Below are positions 58,083-64,000 of a DNA stretch of 64,000 nt, in pieces (positions within the stretch are counted from its first letter, which is position 1; every line of letters begins with the position of its first letter). The notes below the pieces were generated by a model. That model was not told the DNA's origin. It saw only the letters and a program-made list of their open reading frames with translations, and did no database searches. The translations under genes were made by a program, and so were the position numbers. Origin of the DNA: Coriobacteriaceae bacterium (GTDB taxonomy: Bacteria; Actinomycetota; Coriobacteriia; Coriobacteriales; QAMH01); the NCBI GenBank assembly GCA_025992705.1, contig DAJPGJ010000001.1, positions 1,831,001-1,895,000 of the forward strand. The letters are read 5' to 3'.

Positions 58083-59165
58083 CTATTCGGCTGCCGAGGC
58101 GGTCGCCTGCTCAAGGCGCTCGGCGCGGTCGGCCGCGGCGAGGTTCTCGATGAGCGCGGGAAGGCCGTCGCCCTCGAGTATGCCGGCATAGCTGCCGTTG
58201 TAGCCGATGCGGTGGTCGGTCACGCGATCCTGCGGGCCGTTGTAGGTGCGAATCTTCTCGGCACGGTCGCCATGCCCGATCTGCCCGCGCCGCTCGGCGC
58301 CGAGAGCCTCCTGCTGCTCCTGGAGCATCTTGTCGTAGAGGCGGGCACGCAAAACCTGCAGGGCGGCCTCGCGGTTCTGGATCTGGGACTTCTGGTCCTG
58401 CGACTGCACGACGAGTCCCGTGGGAAGGTGCGTGATGCGCACGGCAGAGTCGGTCGTATTGACGCATTGACCACCGGGGCCACCAGCGCGATACACGTCG
58501 ATGCGCAGGTCCTCGGGTTTGATGTCGACCTCGACCTCGTCGGCCTCGGGCAGCACGGCAACAGTCGCCGTCGAAGTGTGGATGCGGCCCTGGCTCTCGG
58601 TCTTGGGGACGCGTTGCACGCGATGCACGCCGCTTTCGAACTTCATGGAGCTGTAAACGCGGTCGCCCAGCATCTTGAACGAAATCTCCTTGAAACCGCC
58701 CATGTCGGACGGCGATGCGTCGATGACCTCGACCTTCCACTTCTTACCCTCGGCGAAACGCTCATACATGCGGAAAAGATCGCCCGCGAAGATGTTTGCC
58801 TCGTCGCCACCGGCACCACCGCGAATCTCGACGATGATGTCCTTTTCGTCGTTGGGGTCGGCCGGCAGGAGCATGAACTTGATGTCTTCCTCGAGCTGAG
58901 GCAACTTGCCCTCGATGTCCGAGATCTCCTCCTGCGCGAGCTCCTTGAGTTCCGGGTCGCTCTCGTTCTTGAGCTCCTCTTTGGCCGCGACGAGCTGATC
59001 GGACAGCGAGATGTACTCACGCGCGGCGGTCGCGAGCTCGCCCTGGCGCGCATGTTCTTTGGCAAGGCGCGTGTACTCCTTCTGGTCGGCGAGCACGGCT
59101 GGGTCGCCGAGCTTCGTCTCGAGCTCCTCGTAGGCAGCGATTATCTTCGTAAGCTTGTCGTACAT
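58083..59165 (-). CDS. prfA: Peptide chain release factor 1
   Basis: 360 residues, the normal size. GGPGGQCVNTTDSAVRITH near residue 230 contains the catalytic GGQ loop and following family signature. The N-terminal coiled region (about 1-100) and GGAGGDEANIFAGDLFRMY near 115 are also typical. RF1 reads UAA and UAG. It is followed directly by prmC. Confidence 0.97.
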   Translation of the reverse strand: MYDKLTKIIAAYEELETKLGDPAVLADQKEYTRLAKEHARQGELATAAREYISLSDQLVAAKEELKNESDPELKELAQEEISDIEGKLPQLEEDIKFMLLPADPNDEKDIIVEIRGGAGGDEANIFAGDLFRMYERFAEGKKWKVEVIDASPSDMGGFKEISFKMLGDRVYSSMKFESGVHRVQRVPKTESQGRIHTSTATVAVLPEADEVEVDIKPEDLRIDVYRAGGPGGQCVNTTDSAVRITHLPTGLVVQSQDQKSQIQNREAALQVLRARLYDKMLQEQQEALGAERRGQIGHGDRAEKIRTYNGPQDRVTDHRIGYNGSYAGILEGDGLPALIENLAAADRAERLEQATASAAE

Positions 59166-59180
59166 CTCTTTATCTCCGCG

Positions 59181-60206
59181 TCAGTTGAACTTGAATACCT
59201 TCTGGGCGATATGGTAAGCGCTGAGCAAAACCCTGTCGCCGGCCTTGCCGGGCAGATGGGTGCCGACACCCATAACCGAGCGCCTGATCTTGACATAGGT
59301 CTCGTGATCATGCTCTCGCAAGTACTTCCATATGTCAGCCCTCATTTGCTCCTTGTCGGGGCGATCGCTCATCATCGAGAACACCGTGCAAATCACCATC
59401 ATCATCGTGAGGTAATTGCGCATGTAGGAGCGCAAACGTGAACTCTTGACGTCGCGTTCCAGCAAGAACGAGTCGATCATAATGCGCGTGACGCGCAGCT
59501 GCTGGTCGATGCGGCCGATCATCACGGTTTCGTTGACGCTCTGGTCCTCGCGCCCGATGAAATAGCGGTACAGGTCGACGTCCATATAGTAGATGCGCTT
59601 GCATTCGGGAAGCGGCACGTACACGAAGATGTTGTCAACGTAGAAGGTATGACGCGGCAAGGTGAGGCCGCAGTCACGCAGCATCTGCGTGCGATAGATG
59701 ACCGAGTGCATGAGTATGTACTTGGTCAGGCCAAAATGCCCGCAGTCATCCCAGGTGAAGAGCTGCTCAACCGGCAACATGCGCGTGTACTTCATGACCT
59801 CCTGCGTGTTGTCGGCCGTGTGCTCGTACACGTAGTTGACGAGCATCAGGTCAATCGGCTCGTCGAACGACGCGAGCTTGTCGAGCATCGCAACGTTGGC
59901 ATCGTTGTCGAGCCAGTCATCGCTGTCCACGACCTTGAAATAGAGGCCACGCGCATTCTCGAGCCCCGTCATGACCGCTGCACCATGACCACCGTTTTCC
60001 TGGTGGATGGCACGCACAACGCCTGGGTTGGTAGACTCCCACACCTGGGCCTTCTCAAGGGTGTTGTCCTTGGTCGACCCGTCATCGACGATGATAATCT
60101 CGATATCGTCCGGACGGTTGCACGCGAGAATCGACTCGATGCAGGCATCCATGTACTCCGCCGAGTTGTAGCAGGGAATCGCGTATGTGATGAGCTTCGT
60201 ATCCAT
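59181..60206 (-). CDS. Family 2 glycosyltransferase
   Basis: 341 residues. The GT2 fold is clear: ITYAIPCYNSAEYMDACI at the N-terminus, IIIVDDGSTKDNT near residue 38 and KVVDSDDWLDNDA near 92 (the DxD metal site). VIYRTQML and the helical C-terminal third follow. There is no membrane segment. It probably adds a sugar to a cell-envelope polymer, but donor and acceptor are unknown. It lies 15 bp before prfA and 29 bp after pta. Confidence 0.9.
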   Translation of the reverse strand: MDTKLITYAIPCYNSAEYMDACIESILACNRPDDIEIIIVDDGSTKDNTLEKAQVWESTNPGVVRAIHQENGGHGAAVMTGLENARGLYFKVVDSDDWLDNDANVAMLDKLASFDEPIDLMLVNYVYEHTADNTQEVMKYTRMLPVEQLFTWDDCGHFGLTKYILMHSVIYRTQMLRDCGLTLPRHTFYVDNIFVYVPLPECKRIYYMDVDLYRYFIGREDQSVNETVMIGRIDQQLRVTRIMIDSFLLERDVKSSRLRSYMRNYLTMMMVICTVFSMMSDRPDKEQMRADIWKYLREHDHETYVKIRRSVMGVGTHLPGKAGDRVLLSAYHIAQKVFKFN

Positions 60207-60235
60207 AGCCGCCTATTGTATACCAGCAAGCGCTT

Positions 60236-61237
60236 CTAGGCTTGCGCTTTGCGCGCCTGGGACTGCACGCAGGTCACCGCGACGGTGCCAACGATATCCT
60301 GGGCCGAGCAGCCACGAGAAAGGTCATTGACCGGCTTGGCCACACCCTGCAGGATGGGACCGAAGGCATCGGCCTTGGCGAGGCGCTGCACGAGCTTATA
60401 GGCGATGTTGCCCGCATCGATGTTGGGAAAGATGAGGACGTTTGCCTTGCCTGCGACCGGGGAGTCAGGCGCCTTGAGCGCCGCGACCGTATCGACAATA
60501 GCGGCATCGACTTGCAACTCGCCATCGAGCTGAAGCTGTGGCGCGCGCTCCTTGGCGATGCGCGTGGCCTCGGCCATCTTCTCGGCGCTCTCGCCCTTGC
60601 CGGAGCCATAGCTCGAATACGACAGCATCGCGACGCGCGGTTCGCCACCGCAGAGCTGCTCGAAGCTGTTGGCGGATGCTATGGCGATCTCGGCGAGCTC
60701 CTCGGCCGTGGGATAGATGTTGAGAGCGCAATCGGCAAAGACGAAGAGACCATCGTCGCCGTAGGAACAATCGGGCACGTCCTCGACAAAGAACGAGCTC
60801 ACGAGCTCGGTGCCCGGAGCGGTCTTGAGAATCTGCAACGCGGGACGCAACGTGTCGGCCGTGGAGTGGCAGGCACCGGAGACCATGCCGTCGGCATCAT
60901 CCATGTAGACCATCATCACGCCGAAGTAGCTCTCGTCCTTCATCTGCTCACGGGCCTCGTTGATGGTGACACCCTTCTTCTTGCGCAGCTCGGCGAACTT
61001 CTGCGCGTACGGCTCGAGCAATTCACTCGTACGCGGGTCAATGACGATGGCATCACTCACATCGATGCCGTGCGCCGTGACCTCACTCTCGGAACCGAGA
61101 ATGATGACGTCGGCAATACCGGCGTCCATGATTTCGCGTGCGGCCTGCACGGTGCGGATGTCGCTTCCCTCGGGCAAGACGATCTTCTGCTTGTCGGTCT
61201 TGGCTCGCTCGATAATCTTGTCCAGAAACTTGCTCAT
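60236..61237 (-). CDS. pta: Phosphate acetyltransferase
   Basis: 333 residues, the single-domain Pta type. KIVLPEGSDIRTVQAA opens the fold; DGMVSGACHSTADTLRPALQ near 125 and PNIDAGNIAYKLVQR near 280 are conserved blocks. It converts acetyl-CoA to acetyl phosphate, linking pyruvate and lactate oxidation to ATP through acetate kinase (not in the window). ATG 61237 is chosen because GAGAGG lies 9 bp upstream; an earlier ATG directly abuts that site. Confidence 0.94.
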   Translation of the reverse strand: MSKFLDKIIERAKTDKQKIVLPEGSDIRTVQAAREIMDAGIADVIILGSESEVTAHGIDVSDAIVIDPRTSELLEPYAQKFAELRKKKGVTINEAREQMKDESYFGVMMVYMDDADGMVSGACHSTADTLRPALQILKTAPGTELVSSFFVEDVPDCSYGDDGLFVFADCALNIYPTAEELAEIAIASANSFEQLCGGEPRVAMLSYSSYGSGKGESAEKMAEATRIAKERAPQLQLDGELQVDAAIVDTVAALKAPDSPVAGKANVLIFPNIDAGNIAYKLVQRLAKADAFGPILQGVAKPVNDLSRGCSAQDIVGTVAVTCVQSQARKAQA

Positions 61238-61347
61238 CACGCACATCCTCTCAAGTGGCTCGTGCAAATACAGTTCCCAATAGCTTATCGGATATGGGCA
61301 GCATGAACTAGCCGGATTGCGGGAACGTAAGAAATCTATCTGGGATG

Positions 61348-61457
61348 TTCCATTTGGACGCCGGCAGACCCGTCACATGGGTCCGCGTGAGGTCATCTGG
61401 GCACTTCCGTCCCATTTGGACGTTGGCAGACCCGTTACGTGGGTCCGCGCGAGGCCA
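61348..61457. repeat. Two-copy tandem repeat containing small hairpins
   Basis: CATTTGGACGCCGGCAGACC (from about 61352) recurs as CATTTGGACGTTGGCAGACC (from about 61413), each followed by CGT.AC.TGGGTCCGCG.GAGG.CAT. The period is 61 bp, and each unit holds a GACCCGT...TGGGTC hairpin. It lies between the nifU-like gene and pta, which may serve as a spaced promoter or terminator region. Confidence 0.82.
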
Positions 61458-61473
61458 TTATGACATGAGGAAG

Positions 61474-61830
61474 TTACTGCCCAGCAGGCATGGAGCTTTC
61501 CTCGATAACATTACCGTCATCATCGAGGCGAATTACATGCACCGAGTTCTCGAAGGTCTGGTCCTCGCCAGTCTCGTTGTTATGGATGAGCGTCTTTTGC
61601 ATATCGGGCAGGACCTTTTGGACACCGGGGACATGCTCGACGAGCACGCGCTCGACACCCTCAGACAGGGTAAGCGCGGATAACGGGCAATCGACGCAGG
61701 CACCGCGAAGCGCCACGTAGACAATACCCTTCTCGTCATCGATTTCCGTAACGTCGAGATCACCGCCATCAGCCTGAATCTGGGGCCGGATACGGCTTAT
61801 GACGTAATCAAGCATGCCTCTATCGATCAT
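61474..61830 (-). CDS. NifU C-terminal (NFU) domain iron-sulfur scaffold protein
   Basis: 118 residues. RPQIQADGGDLDV near residue 15 and GACVDCPLSALTLSEGVERVL near 45 are the NFU signature; the CxxC binds a [4Fe-4S] cluster between two monomers. It carries Fe-S clusters to apoproteins, of which this window has many. The tail after about residue 75 is an added acidic extension. ATG 61830 follows AAAGG at 7 bp; an earlier in-frame start at 61878 is not supported. Confidence 0.88.
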   Translation of the reverse strand: MIDRGMLDYVISRIRPQIQADGGDLDVTEIDDEKGIVYVALRGACVDCPLSALTLSEGVERVLVEHVPGVQKVLPDMQKTLIHNNETGEDQTFENSVHVIRLDDDGNVIEESSMPAGQ

Positions 61831-61939
61831 CGAGCGACCTTTCACATACAACGAATCATCCGCATTGCAGACTACCACTCGAAAGTACGGATGGAAACAA
61901 CAGCAAGTTTACGATTGATAAAAGCGTGAATCGCAACGC

Positions 61940-62120
61940 GGCATCAGTTGCCACTGCGTGTTTAGGTGGGCGAGATTGACGTGAAGCGGCGGGCGTGAGG
62001 AATATGCGATCTTGCGTGTCTAGGTAGGCGAGATTGACGTGAAGCGACGGGCGTAGCATACATCAGTTGCCCCTGCGCTTCTGGACGTGCGAGATTGGCG
62101 CGAAATGGTGGGCGAAGCGT
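61940..62120. repeat. Three degenerate tandem units downstream of the rRNA operon
   Basis: The block GGCGAGATTGACGTGAAGCG recurs at about 61969 and 62028, with a weaker third copy (GCGAGATTGGCGCGAAATGG) at about 62089; the period is about 60 bp. The rest of 61831-62187 has no gene I can support. CCTGCGCTTCTGGAC at about 62071 is the exact inverse of sequence at about 62164. Confidence 0.75.
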
Positions 62121-62187
62121 ATCCAAACATACGTGAGCCCAGCAGTGAGCGCCAAGATCGTGTGTCCAGAAGCGCAGGAAGCCCCTG

Positions 62188-62312
62188 GAGAGCTCAGCAT
62201 CGTCCTAGTCTCCCACGGCCTTCCGCCGTAGTACCTTCGGCGATGGAGGGCTTAACTGCCGGGTTCGGAATGGGACCGGGTGTACCCCCTCCTCCATAAA
62301 CACTGAGCTCAC
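62188..62312 (-). rRNA. rrf: 5S ribosomal RNA
   Basis: The minus strand reads a 5S-like molecule of about 120 nt. Conserved parts are CATTCCGAACCCGG, AGTTAAGCCC, GGTACTACGG and GGGAGACTAGGACG. The two ends (CCTGGTGAGCTCAG and CTGAGCTCTCCAGG) pair as helix I. Ends are uncertain by about five bases. It follows the 23S gene by about 80 bp. Confidence 0.92.
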
Positions 62313-62392
62313 CAGGGGCTTCCTGATGGAGCACCCTGAAGGTCGCATAGCGCGTAGATCGAAGCGTTCTATCGATGCAGCGAATGAATGAT

Positions 62393-64000
<1,608 letters not shown>

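Noticed and set aside
61940..62120. Possible CRISPR array
   Set aside because: Units are degenerate and tandem without distinct spacers of constant length, and no cas gene is present.

Overview
The window looks like part of the chromosome of a GC-rich anaerobic or facultatively anaerobic actinobacterium, most likely class Coriobacteriia (Eggerthella/Slackia/Olsenella-like). This is inferred from protein content and composition: class III ribonucleotide reductase, a fused FeoA-FeoB, lactate-utilisation LutABC, a membrane nitrate reductase, many CCG-type Fe-S proteins, and short palindromic repeats between genes. No species call is possible from the sequence alone.

Layout. 1-13,900 is a formate/nitrate respiration block. 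On the minus strand, narK, narG, narH and narI run straight into a formate dehydrogenase (catalytic subunit, Fe-S subunit, NrfD-type membrane subunit cut by the window edge). The NarJ chaperone gene is displaced to the plus strand, and a FocA/NirC channel gene follows. 14,000-24,150 holds a NYN-LOTUS protein, an IS30-family insertion sequence, feoAB, a YgjP-type metallopeptidase, a patatin-like lipase and the anaerobic nrdD-nrdG pair with two NrdR boxes. 24,150-35,200 is energy and amino-acid metabolism: gdhA, a CCG Fe-S protein with an FAD oxidoreductase, a DAACS symporter, an alpha/beta hydrolase, lutABC and sstT. 35,200-43,430 is the most accessory part: an Rpn-type PD-(D/E)XK gene between direct repeats, an MTA/SAH-type deaminase, and a three-gene minus-strand operon (ArsM-like methyltransferase, CobW-type GTPase, ArsM-ArsS fusion) facing a PadR regulator. 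43,440-61,830 is mostly housekeeping: gltBD, pyrG-pepT-xerD, murJ, a DUF2064 glycosyltransferase, a DUF308 protein, prfA-prmC, a family 2 glycosyltransferase, pta and a NifU-like protein. 62,190-64,000 is the 3' part of an rRNA operon (5S and the 3' portion of 23S) on the minus strand.

How it fits together. The nar-fdh block can form a quinone-linked formate-to-nitrate chain, with the FocA/NirC channel and NarK moving formate, nitrite and nitrate. LutABC and Pta handle lactate and acetyl-phosphate; GdhA and GltBD handle glutamate and ammonia. The best candidate for an under-described system is the 38,319-42,664 cluster. It joins arsenic-methylation chemistry (ArsM), an arsenosugar-type radical SAM domain (ArsS), a divergent ArsM paralogue without most arsenic-binding cysteines, and a G3E GTPase with an altered metal motif. 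Several families of perfect or near-perfect palindromes (70-165 bp) lie between genes across the window and look like non-autonomous mobile repeats.
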